A stretch of 5,156 nt of DNA from Desulfobulbaceae bacterium UBA5123 (lineage in GTDB: Bacteria; Desulfobacterota; Desulfobulbia; Desulfobulbales; UBA5123): NCBI GenBank assembly GCA_002415465.1, contig DHYT01000079.1, positions 1-5,156 of the forward strand, read 5' to 3'. The notes beneath the pieces were generated by a model that was not told where the DNA came from, ran no database searches, and was given only the letters and a program-made list of their open reading frames with translations. The translations under genes and the position numbers were made by a program. Of this stretch, positions 1 to 5,130 are shown in pieces. Position 1 is the first letter of the stretch. The number at the start of each line of letters is the position of its first letter.

Positions 1-1027
1 CCCAGTCGAGGATCACGCCGATGTTGTGCTGATGGCACTGGTCAACAAAATACATGAGATCCTGCGGGGTGCCGAAACGGCTGCTCACCGCGAAATACCC
101 GGTCACCTGATAGCCCCATGACTCATCCAGGGGGTGCTCCATCACCGGCATCAGCTCGACATGGGTGAAGCCCATGTCCTTGAGATAGGGGATCAGGCTG
201 TCCGCCATTTCCCGGAAGCTCAGGAAGCGCCCCGGATCGGACGGGTCACGCTGCCAGGAGCCTGGATGTATCTCATAGATGGACATCGGCCCGTCGTAGG
301 GGGAACATTTTTTGCGCGCCTCAAGCCACTTCTCATCCTGCCACTGATAGGTATCGATGTTCCAGACGATGGAGGCGCTTTTGGGCCGCAACTCGGCGGT
401 AACCTGAAAAGGATCGGCTTTTTCAAGCAGATCCATGTTGGCGGTGCGAATCTCGAATTTATACGCCTCCCCCTGATGCACGCCGGGGATAAAAAGCTCC
501 CAGACCCCGGCGCTGCCCAACACCCGCATCTGGTGAACGCGTCCATCCCAGAAGTTGAAATCGCCGATGACGCTCACCCGGCGGGCCGAGGGCGCCCACA
601 CCCTGAAGACCGTGCCCATCACCCCGCCGCTGACCGCGTCATGCGCGCCCAACTTGTTGTACAACTCATAATGGGTGCCGCTGTTAAAGAGATGACGGTC
701 AAACTCACTCATCAGGGGCAGATGGCAATACGGATCATGGATCTCCCGCACCAGGCCGTCGTAACACGAAACCTCATACCGGTATGCAGGGGTGGCGTCC
801 GTGCCGGCGTCGATAACGATCTCAAACAACCCTTCGTCGCGCATTTTGTACATATCGAGCCGCTTCTCGCCGAGAAGCAGCCGCACGGACTCGGCGTGAG
901 GCAAAAAAGCCCGGATGATGGCATGTTCCGGGTCATGATCCAGGACATGGTAGCCCAGCACCTGAAACGGATCGTGATGATCTGAGTGAATTACCCGGTC
1001 CAACTCTCTTGAAACATCTATATGCAT
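1..1027 (-). CDS. glgB: 1,4-alpha-glucan branching enzyme GlgB, N-terminal 342 residues (3' end outside window)
   Basis: Branching enzyme of glycogen synthesis: it cuts an alpha-1,4-glucan chain and rejoins it by an alpha-1,6 bond, in the cytoplasm. Reading the minus strand from the ATG at 1027 gives 342 open codons running off the left edge. In order: an N-terminal beta-sandwich module (about residues 10-105, with HDPFQVLGYH near residue 18), a CBM48 module (about 135-225, with FRVWAPSARRVSVIGDFNFW at 141-160), and the start of the GH13 barrel (SIYEIHPGSWQR at 249-260, ELMPVMEHPLDESWGYQVTG at 291-310, SRFGT at 316-320, VILDW at 338-342). The catalytic Asp and Glu and conserved GH13 region I onward lie outside the window. 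The family is usually about 630-730 residues, so roughly half is visible. A modest AAAGGG ribosome binding site lies about 7 bases upstream of the ATG. It is transcribed divergently from yqgE, and no other glycogen gene is visible. The identity is clear from the motifs. Confidence 0.96.
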   Translation of the reverse strand, partial: MHIDVSRELDRVIHSDHHDPFQVLGYHVLDHDPEHAIIRAFLPHAESVRLLLGEKRLDMYKMRDEGLFEIVIDAGTDATPAYRYEVSCYDGLVREIHDPYCHLPLMSEFDRHLFNSGTHYELYNKLGAHDAVSGGVMGTVFRVWAPSARRVSVIGDFNFWDGRVHQMRVLGSAGVWELFIPGVHQGEAYKFEIRTANMDLLEKADPFQVTAELRPKSASIVWNIDTYQWQDEKWLEARKKCSPYDGPMSIYEIHPGSWQRDPSDPGRFLSFREMADSLIPYLKDMGFTHVELMPVMEHPLDESWGYQVTGYFAVSSRFGTPQDLMYFVDQCHQHNIGVILDW

Positions 1028-1191
1028 GAAATAACCCTTTATCTCGGAGGTATGCCGTTATTGATTTTCCCGCGCGTCACGCTTGCAAAAGTAACATCGT
1101 TACGTTAGCACAGATGAATTGAGAAATTCTATCCCTTTTTGGGAGGACTTCACATTACCCGGCCAACCAGGGCGCACCGGCCACATCCGCC
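1028..1191. other. Intergenic region upstream of glgB (glgB leader/promoter side)
   Basis: This noncoding stretch separates the divergent glgB and yqgE genes. On the minus strand, a -10-like TAGAAT lies at 1131-1126 but without a convincing -35 box. A TTGCAA (1087-1082) followed after 17 bases by ATCAAT is another weak candidate. A 5-base inverted repeat, GTAAC-ATC-GTTAC, lies at 1091-1103 and could be a small operator or hairpin. No gene and no convincing terminator are seen. The glgB promoter must lie here or just beyond, but I cannot place it with confidence. Confidence 0.5.
1091..1103. repeat. Short inverted repeat GTAAC-ATC-GTTAC in the glgB upstream region
   Basis: The arms are perfect 5-base reverse complements around a 3-base centre, 64-76 bases upstream of the glgB start. 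Seen directly. It could be a regulator half-site pair or chance. On the glgB sense strand it overlaps the 10-mer TAACGTAACG (1107-1098), which also occurs in the csp leader at 5028-5037. Confidence 0.35.
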
Positions 1192-1220
1192 TTGACGCCG
1201 AGCCAGGGGCAAGCTAGATT
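1192..1220 (+). promoter_or_regulatory. Predicted sigma70-type promoter for yqgE
   Basis: A TTGACG -35 box (1192-1197; 5 of 6 consensus) and a TAGATT -10 box (1215-1220; 4 of 6) are separated by exactly 17 bases. Transcription would begin near 1227, leaving a leader of about 60 bases before the ATG at 1286. A start site there excludes the in-frame GTG at 1223 as translation start. Confidence 0.65.
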
Positions 1221-1285
1221 AGGTGCAAAACCGGCGCATTGCAATACCACGTGCCCATCGATCGCAAACACGCGCGAGCAGAAAC

Positions 1286-1837
1286 ATGCACAGCCTCAAA
1301 GGCAATTTTCTCATCGCCACCTCCCGGATGCCGGATCCCCGCTTTCAAGAACAGGTAATCTACCTGTGCGCCCATGATGCCAACGGCGCCATGGGCCTGG
1401 TGATCAACAAACCCATCGCCGAGATCAGCATGGCGGATATCCTGCGGGGCGCCAACCTGCCAAGCCCGGCCACGCCCTTGCCGCAGGTCTACATGGGCGG
1501 CCCGGTGGAACCGGGGGCCGGCTTTTTTCTGCACACCGTCGATTATTGCCCCGCAGAATATCTCCAGGTGAGCGACACCGTCATCATGTCCCGCGACCCC
1601 GGCATTCTCGAAAAAATAGCCGCCGGCCAGGGCCCTGATCACTATCTCTTCGCCCTGGGTTACGCCGGCTGGGGGCCGGATCAGCTGGAACATGAACTCA
1701 CCGACAACGGCTGGCTGACGGTCCCCGGCAGTGACAAGATACTCTTCGCGACCCCGGACCAAAGCAAATGGAAGGAAGCGGCCAGAATTTACGGCATCGA
1801 CATCTCCCTCTACGGCGACCTGTCCGGCTCCGCCTGA
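1286..1837 (+). CDS. yqgE: YqgE/AlgH family protein (UPF0301)
   Basis: Conserved protein of the YqgE/AlgH (UPF0301, DUF179) family. It has been linked to alginate regulation in Pseudomonas, but its biochemical function is not settled. The 183 residues cover the whole family fold and match its usual length of about 185. Signatures seen: the N-terminal LKGNFLIATSRMPDPRF (residues 4-20), GAMGLVINKP (34-43), VYMGGPVEPGAGFF (68-81), FALGYAGWGPDQLEHEL (122-138) and NGWLTV (141-146). No signal peptide or membrane segment is visible, so it is probably cytoplasmic. The reading frame is open upstream to a GTG at 1223, but the family N-terminus begins at MHSLKGNF and the predicted promoter places the transcript start at about 1227, so the ATG at 1286 is chosen. 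Its ribosome binding site is weak (GAGCAGAAAC before the ATG). It appears to be transcribed on its own, with a 198-base gap to the next gene. Confidence 0.93.
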   Translation: MHSLKGNFLIATSRMPDPRFQEQVIYLCAHDANGAMGLVINKPIAEISMADILRGANLPSPATPLPQVYMGGPVEPGAGFFLHTVDYCPAEYLQVSDTVIMSRDPGILEKIAAGQGPDHYLFALGYAGWGPDQLEHELTDNGWLTVPGSDKILFATPDQSKWKEAARIYGIDISLYGDLSGSA

Positions 1838-1876
1838 CCAGTTGCAGCCCCCCGGGCAGGATAATCTGCCGGATTC
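1819..1876 (+). terminator. Possible weak hairpins at the end of yqgE
   Basis: CCTGTCCGG (1819-1827) can pair with CCGGGCAGG (1852-1860), a 9-base stem with one G-T wobble and a 24-base loop spanning the stop codon. An alternative hairpin pairs CCGGGCAG (1852-1859, one bulged G) with CTGCCGG (1866-1872). No proper T-run follows, so factor-independent termination is doubtful. Confidence 0.25.
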
Positions 1877-1888
1877 ACGCTTTATTCA

Positions 1889-1917
1889 TTGTCAACTCCG
1901 CTGCATCGTTGTACATA
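1889..1917 (+). promoter_or_regulatory. Weak candidate promoter for ykgJ-rlmH
   Basis: TTGTCA (1889-1894; 5 of 6 match to the -35 consensus) is followed after 17 bases by TACATA (1912-1917; only 3 of 6 match to -10). It lies in the gap between yqgE and the ykgJ-family gene and would give a leader of about 110 bases. The -10 is poor, so this is tentative. Nothing else is seen in 1838-2019. Confidence 0.3.
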
Positions 1918-2019
1918 ACGTTGAATTCGGACAATACGACCCATTCTGGCGCCAATCGCCACTGCGATCGACAAAAACCTGCAACCGAACATCCCTGTCC
2001 GGATATCCGTAACCCGACC

Positions 2020-2025
2020 AAGGAG
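2020..2025 (+). promoter_or_regulatory. Ribosome binding site deciding the TTG start of the YkgJ-family gene
   Basis: AAGGAG with a 10-base spacer to TTG at 2036. No ATG or GTG in this frame is placed suitably upstream of the first cysteine motif, so this site fixes the start. Confidence 0.75.
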
Positions 2026-2035
2026 CCTCCCAACA

Positions 2036-2431
2036 TTGGAAAAGGAAATCTTTCAATGCCGTCGTTGCGGCCACTGCTGCCACGGCGAAACCACCGTATC
2101 CCTCACCCCGGAAGATCTTGCCCGCATGGTTGCTCATTTCAAGATGAGCGAAGAAGAGGTGATCCAAAAATACTTGCGGGTAACCGGCAAGGTGATCCAG
2201 ATGCAGATCGAAAACGGCCACTGCATCTTTTATAATGACGGCTGCACCATCCATCCGGCCCGACCGTGGCGCTGCCGACAGTGGCCGCTGCATCCGAGCA
2301 TCCTCACCGACCAAGCCAACTTCTCGGCCATCAAGGATTCCTGCCCCGGGATCAGATTATCCGATTATGGCCGATTCCAGCGCAAGCTTGCCGAACTGAT
2401 CGAAAGGCACAAGAAGCAAGCCGGAAGCTGA
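2036..2431 (+). CDS. YkgJ family cysteine cluster protein (putative Zn/Fe-chelating), TTG start
   Basis: A small cytoplasmic protein of the YkgJ/UPF0153 family (putative zinc- or iron-chelating domain), 131 residues. The defining cysteines are present: C8-x2-C11-x2-C14-C15 at the extreme N-terminus, C63 and C70 in the CIFYNDGC stretch, H73, C80 in ARPWRCRQWP (75-84), and C103. Family members are inferred to bind a metal or Fe-S cluster; the true reaction is unknown in most cases. The start must lie before residue 8. The TTG at 2036 has a strong AAGGAG ribosome binding site at 2020-2025, 10 bases upstream. The next in-frame ATG is after the first cysteine cluster and would destroy the motif, so TTG is well supported. 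The last dozen residues are charged and lysine-rich. It is followed after 13 bases by rlmH, suggesting cotranscription. Family assignment is strong, role unknown. Confidence 0.9.
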   Translation: MEKEIFQCRRCGHCCHGETTVSLTPEDLARMVAHFKMSEEEVIQKYLRVTGKVIQMQIENGHCIFYNDGCTIHPARPWRCRQWPLHPSILTDQANFSAIKDSCPGIRLSDYGRFQRKLAELIERHKKQAGS

Positions 2432-2444
2432 CGCGGGCCCCTGC

Positions 2445-2915
2445 ATGCGTTTTGAACTGTTGTTTTTGGGCAAGACCAAGGAAACATACCTTGCCGCCGG
2501 CATCGATGACTTTCGCAAGCGACTCGCCCGCCATGCAGAGGTCGAAATCCGCATCCTCAAGGAAAAAAAATGGGGCAGCGGCGAATCCGAGAAAAAAATC
2601 AAGGAAGAGGAAACCGACCGCCTGCTGGCAAGCTGCAGCCAACCGACCATGATCGTCGCCCTTGACCCGGCCGGCCGCCAGGCAAGCTCCGAAGAGCTGG
2701 CGAAACTCCTGCAGCAATGGGAAGAGCAGGGGTGCAGGAAGATCACCTTCATCATCGGCGGGCCGCTGGGACTGGCTCCGTCAATCCGGCAAGTGGCCGA
2801 CTGCATGCTTTCCCTGTCGGCGATGACCTTTACCCACGAGATGGCGCGCCTGATCCTGCTGGAACAGCTCTATCGCGCCTGTTCAATCCGTTCCGGCAGC
2901 CAGTACCATAAGTAG
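2445..2915 (+). CDS. rlmH: 23S rRNA (pseudouridine1915-N3)-methyltransferase RlmH
   Basis: A SPOUT-class methyltransferase that uses S-adenosylmethionine to methylate N3 of pseudouridine 1915 in helix 69 of 23S rRNA, acting on assembled ribosomes as a homodimer. The 156 residues match the family length (155-160). Seen: N-terminal strand MRFELLFLGKTK, the LDPAGRQASSEELA segment (73-86), the knot glycine loop FIIGGPLGL (102-110), and the C-terminal knot LSLSAMTFTHEMARLILLEQ (122-141) followed by LYRACSI (142-148). The chain ends in GSQYHK; the family usually shows a Gly-x-Pro-Tyr-His ending, so Gln replaces the usual Pro while Tyr-His is kept. The ATG at 2445 has only a poor ribosome binding site and lies 13 bases after the ykgJ-family stop, so translation may depend on coupling to that gene. 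No other start fits the family N-terminus better. Confidence 0.96.
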   Translation: MRFELLFLGKTKETYLAAGIDDFRKRLARHAEVEIRILKEKKWGSGESEKKIKEEETDRLLASCSQPTMIVALDPAGRQASSEELAKLLQQWEEQGCRKITFIIGGPLGLAPSIRQVADCMLSLSAMTFTHEMARLILLEQLYRACSIRSGSQYHK

Positions 2916-2927
2916 TCGCATGATGAT

Positions 2928-2956
2928 TTGCTCTTTCCCCCGATCCATTGTATAAA
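2928..2956 (+). promoter_or_regulatory. Predicted sigma70-type promoter for cheV(-nadC)
   Basis: TTGCTC (2928-2933; 3 of 6) and TATAAA (2951-2956; 5 of 6) are separated by 17 bases. Transcription would start near 2963, about 47 bases before the cheV ATG. No sigma28 flagellar-class sequence (TAAA-N15-GCCGATAA) was seen here, so the gene does not look like a late flagellar gene. Confidence 0.55.
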
Positions 2957-3009
2957 TTTCTATCGGTCATCCTCCTCCAATCCCCCCCTAATCCCCCGGA
3001 GAGAACACC

Positions 3010-3978
3010 ATGGCGCAAACCGCTGCCACCCAGAGCAAGATCCTTGTCGAAGCGGGCACCAACGAGCTCGAAATCATTACCTTTTACCTGCAATGGCTCG
3101 ATCCCGTCTCCGGCAAATCCACCAAAACCTTTTACGGCATCAATGCCGCCAAGGTACGGGAACTCGTGGCGATGCCGGAAAAAATCACCGAGACGCCCGA
3201 TTCGCCGCACTGCGTCGATGGGGTATTCCTGCTCCGCGACCGCACCATCCCCCTCACCGATCTGTGCCGATGGTTCGACTACCAGCCTGACCGTTCGGAG
3301 GAGGCGTTGGCTAAATGGGTTGTCGTGGTGGCGGAGATCAACGGCAAATCCTTCGGCTTTACCACGCACGGCGTGGACAAGGTGCATCGCGTCTCCTGGA
3401 CCAAGATACTCTCGCCGCCGGCAATCCTCGCCGACAACCAGAGCATCACCGGCATCTGCCTGATGGATGACCAGGTTATCCAGATGGTGGATTTCGAAAA
3501 GATAACCGCGGCCATCGACCCCTCCATGGATCTCCAGAACGCGCCGGCCCACGCGACGATGCAGCAATCAGGCGACGACCGGGACAAACTCGTGGTCATC
3601 GCCGAGGATTCATCCACCATCCGGCATCAACTCCAACTCACCCTGGAACAGGCCGGGCTCAAGGTAATCATCCACAACGACGGCCAGGCCGCCTGGGAAT
3701 ACCTGGAACGGCTCCGCCAGGAAGGCACCGTTACAAAAAAGGTCCTGGCGGTAATCACCGACATCGAAATGCCGCGGATGGACGGCCATCATCTCTGCCT
3801 GAAAATCAAGGAACAGGCCGCTTACCAGAATATCCCGGTCATCCTCTTCTCCTCGATGATCAGCGACGGCCTCCGCAACAAGGGCGAAACGGTCGGTGCC
3901 GACGATCAGGTCACCAAGCCGGAACTGAACACCCTCTTCGACCGGCTCCAGGCCTGCCTGGACAAGAGAAAGAATTAA
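3010..3978 (+). CDS. cheV: Chemotaxis coupling protein CheV (CheW-like domain plus response regulator receiver)
   Basis: CheV couples chemoreceptors to the CheA kinase through a CheW-like domain and carries a receiver domain phosphorylated by CheA, which helps adaptation. It acts in the receptor array at the cell pole. The 322 residues fit the family (about 300-330). The CheW-like domain spans about residues 16-168, with FYGINAAKVRELVAMP (41-56), GVFLLRDRTIPLTDLCRWF (71-89) and ITGICLMDDQVIQMVDFEKI (146-165). A linker follows (about 170-192), then the receiver (about 193-318): acidic pair E199-D200, phosphoacceptor D251 in ITDIEMPRMDG, switch serine S281 in VILFSS, and K303 in VTKPE. All key receiver residues are present, so phosphorylation should be possible. 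A GGAGAG ribosome binding site (2998-3003) lies 6 bases before the ATG. It has its own promoter and is followed 26 bases later by nadC. No other chemotaxis or flagellar gene is visible here. Confidence 0.95.
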   Translation: MAQTAATQSKILVEAGTNELEIITFYLQWLDPVSGKSTKTFYGINAAKVRELVAMPEKITETPDSPHCVDGVFLLRDRTIPLTDLCRWFDYQPDRSEEALAKWVVVVAEINGKSFGFTTHGVDKVHRVSWTKILSPPAILADNQSITGICLMDDQVIQMVDFEKITAAIDPSMDLQNAPAHATMQQSGDDRDKLVVIAEDSSTIRHQLQLTLEQAGLKVIIHNDGQAAWEYLERLRQEGTVTKKVLAVITDIEMPRMDGHHLCLKIKEQAAYQNIPVILFSSMISDGLRNKGETVGADDQVTKPELNTLFDRLQACLDKRKN

Positions 3979-4004
3979 CTTAAGGGATATCCGGCAGGTA
4001 CACA

Positions 4005-4847
4005 ATGGACCGTCTGCAACTGCAACGCACCCTGGAAGGTTTTCTGGCCGAGGATATCGGTACGGGCGACATCACCACCGCCGTCATCTTCACCGGCGCC
4101 GAAACGGGCGAGGCGCGCTTCATCGCCAAGGAGCCCTTTGTCGCCGCAGGCTTGGAAACCGTGGCGGCACAGGTCTTCACCACTCAGAATCCGGCCGTCA
4201 CGATCACCGACACCGCAGCCGACGGCACCCGTGTCAAAAACGGCGACATCCTCCTCGTCGCGAAGGGACCGGTCGCCGATCTCCTGCAAGCGGAGCGGGT
4301 TGCCCTGAACCTGGCCCAGAGACTCTCCGGCATCGCCACCCTCACCGCCGATTTCGTCGCCGCGGTCGCCCCACTGCCGGTAAAAATCGTCGATACCAGA
4401 AAAACCACCCCCGGCCTGCGCACCCTCGAAAAGTATGCGGTGCGGGCGGGCGGCGGTCATAACCATCGCTTCAACCTTGCCGACGGGGTCTTGATCAAGG
4501 ATAACCACATCGCCGCCTGCGGCTCCATCTCGGCAGCCGTTGCCCGCGCCAGAAGCCTGGCCCCCCACACCTTGAAAATCGAAGTCGAGGCGGAAAGCAT
4601 TGATCAGGTCCGGGAATGTCTTGCCTGCGGCGTTGACATCATCCTCCTCGACAACATGAACCCCGCGCAGCTGCGGGAAGCGGTCGCCATCGCCAAGGGG
4701 AAGGCCCTGCTCGAGGCATCGGGAGGCGTCAAACTCGGCAATGTCAGAGCGATTGCCGAAAGCGGCGTCGACCTCATCTCCATCGGCGCCCTCACCCACT
4801 CGGCCCCGGCGGTCGACATCAGCATGCGGCTGACCCCCGCCAGCTGA
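4005..4847 (+). CDS. nadC: Nicotinate-nucleotide pyrophosphorylase (carboxylating), quinolinate phosphoribosyltransferase
   Basis: Converts quinolinate and PRPP to nicotinate mononucleotide, CO2 and pyrophosphate, the third step of de novo NAD synthesis from aspartate; cytoplasmic, normally a dimer or hexamer. The 280 residues match the family length. Seen: EDIGTGDITT (16-25), ERVALNLAQRLSGIAT (97-112), DTRKTTPGLRTLEKYAV (130-146), GGGHNHRFNLADGVLIKDNH (149-168), EVEAE (193-197), DIILLDNM (211-218), LEASGG (236-241) and GVDLISIGALTHS (254-266). By alignment with known family members, R98, R132, K133, H154, R155, K165, E195 and D216 correspond to substrate-binding and catalytic positions, and all are present. 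The ribosome binding site is a short AGGT 6 bases before the ATG. With only 26 bases between it and cheV, it is probably read from the cheV promoter. The nadA and nadB genes are not in the window. Confidence 0.97.
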   Translation: MDRLQLQRTLEGFLAEDIGTGDITTAVIFTGAETGEARFIAKEPFVAAGLETVAAQVFTTQNPAVTITDTAADGTRVKNGDILLVAKGPVADLLQAERVALNLAQRLSGIATLTADFVAAVAPLPVKIVDTRKTTPGLRTLEKYAVRAGGGHNHRFNLADGVLIKDNHIAACGSISAAVARARSLAPHTLKIEVEAESIDQVRECLACGVDIILLDNMNPAQLREAVAIAKGKALLEASGGVKLGNVRAIAESGVDLISIGALTHSAPAVDISMRLTPAS

Positions 4848-4919
4848 TCACGCGGCCGCACCCCCTCGCAATCCCGCCCATAGGTTAAAAAAACAAAACC
4901 TACAACGACAGAAAAACCC
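4848..4919 (+). other. Intergenic region after nadC
   Basis: Contains a GCGGCCGC palindrome (4852-4859) and an A-rich inverted repeat, but no GC-rich hairpin with a T-run, so the end of the nadC transcript cannot be assigned to an intrinsic terminator. The A-rich part (4885-4935) could act as an UP element for the downstream csp promoter. Confidence 0.4.
4881..4902. repeat. A-rich inverted repeat TAGGTT...AACCTA
   Basis: Perfect 6-base arms TAGGTT (4881-4886) and AACCTA (4897-4902) enclose a 10-base loop that is all A except one C. It is located about 40 bases upstream of the csp -10 box. It lacks the GC-rich stem and T-run of a rightward terminator. It could be an operator, part of an UP element, or chance. 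Confidence 0.45.
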
Positions 4920-4949
4920 TTCGCCTTTCAAAAAACTATGTGCTAGGGT
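4920..4949 (+). promoter_or_regulatory. Predicted extended -10 promoter of the cold-shock gene
   Basis: TGCTAGGGT (4941-4949) gives a TGN extended -10 motif with -10 hexamer TAGGGT (4944-4949). The best -35 is a poor TTCGCC (4920-4925) at 18 bases, which is tolerable with an extended -10. A-rich sequence lies directly upstream. Transcription would start at about 4955-4956, giving a leader of about 175 bases, in line with the long leaders known for cspA-type genes. Confidence 0.5.
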
Positions 4950-4955
4950 TTCCCG

Positions 4956-5130
4956 AACGTGATGCGGAGTATTGTTTGCAGAACACAATTTGCAGGTTGC
5001 CGGATATTACACGGCCGGAGCAAGGAGTAACGTAACGCAAACAAACGCTGTCAGCCGATCAAGGCGCATGCGGGTCGGCTCCATTTATCAAACGGTCCTG
5101 AAACGGTCCTGGCTGCAAAGGAGTATTACA
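4956..5130 (+). promoter_or_regulatory. Long structured 5' leader of the cold-shock gene (candidate RNA thermosensor)
   Basis: No plausible gene is seen in these 175 bases. Potential hairpins seen by eye: ATTGTTT (4971-4977) with AACACAAT (4982-4989, one bulged C) around a GCAG loop; TTGCCGG (4997-5003) with CCGGAGCAA (5015-5023, two-base bulge); and AGCCGATC (5053-5060) with GGTCGGCT (5073-5080) around a 12-base loop, 8 pairs including one G-T wobble. Then come an 11-base tandem duplication (5090-5111) and the ribosome binding site AAAGGAG (5117-5123). Long leaders that refold with temperature are known for E. coli cspA; that this one does so is inference. No clear match to the E. coli cold box was recognised. 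Confidence 0.5.
5090..5111 (+). repeat. Perfect 11-base tandem duplication AAACGGTCCTG x2
   Basis: AAACGGTCCTG at 5090-5100 is repeated exactly at 5101-5111, with no spacer, ending 5 bases before the csp ribosome binding site. Each copy contains TCCT, which is complementary to the AGGA of that site. Confidence 0.85.

Noticed and set aside
134..985. 283-codon open frame on the plus strand opposite glgB
   Set aside because: It lies wholly antisense to the clear GlgB reading frame, has no recognisable domain or ribosome binding site, and is explained by GC-rich codon bias on the opposite strand.
1052..1108. Short plus-strand frame starting ATG after GGAGGT upstream of glgB
   Set aside because: Only 18 codons, and the Shine-Dalgarno-like sequence abuts the ATG with no usable spacing.
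1132..1144. TCCC-TTTTT-GGGA hairpin
   Set aside because: Only 4 base pairs, with no following T-run; too short to call a terminator for either flanking gene.
1731..2235. Two overlapping plus-strand open frames spanning the yqgE-ykgJ gap
   Set aside because: They overlap the yqgE end and the ykgJ-family start out of frame, have no ribosome binding sites, and have low-complexity Pro/Arg-rich composition.
2830..3567. 245-codon minus-strand open frame across the rlmH-cheV gap
   Set aside because: Antisense to cheV and the end of rlmH, no family recognised, and it would read through the cheV promoter region.
3975..4799. 274-codon minus-strand open frame opposite nadC
   Set aside because: Antisense shadow of nadC; glycine- and aspartate-rich composition typical of such shadows, no domain.
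4852..4859. GCGGCCGC palindrome after nadC considered as terminator
   Set aside because: A self-complementary 8-mer has no loop, and no T-run follows; it is just a restriction-site-like palindrome.
4956..5130. Small upstream open frame in the csp leader
   Set aside because: The AAGGAG at 5022-5027 has no ATG, GTG or TTG at a suitable distance, so no leader peptide is supported.
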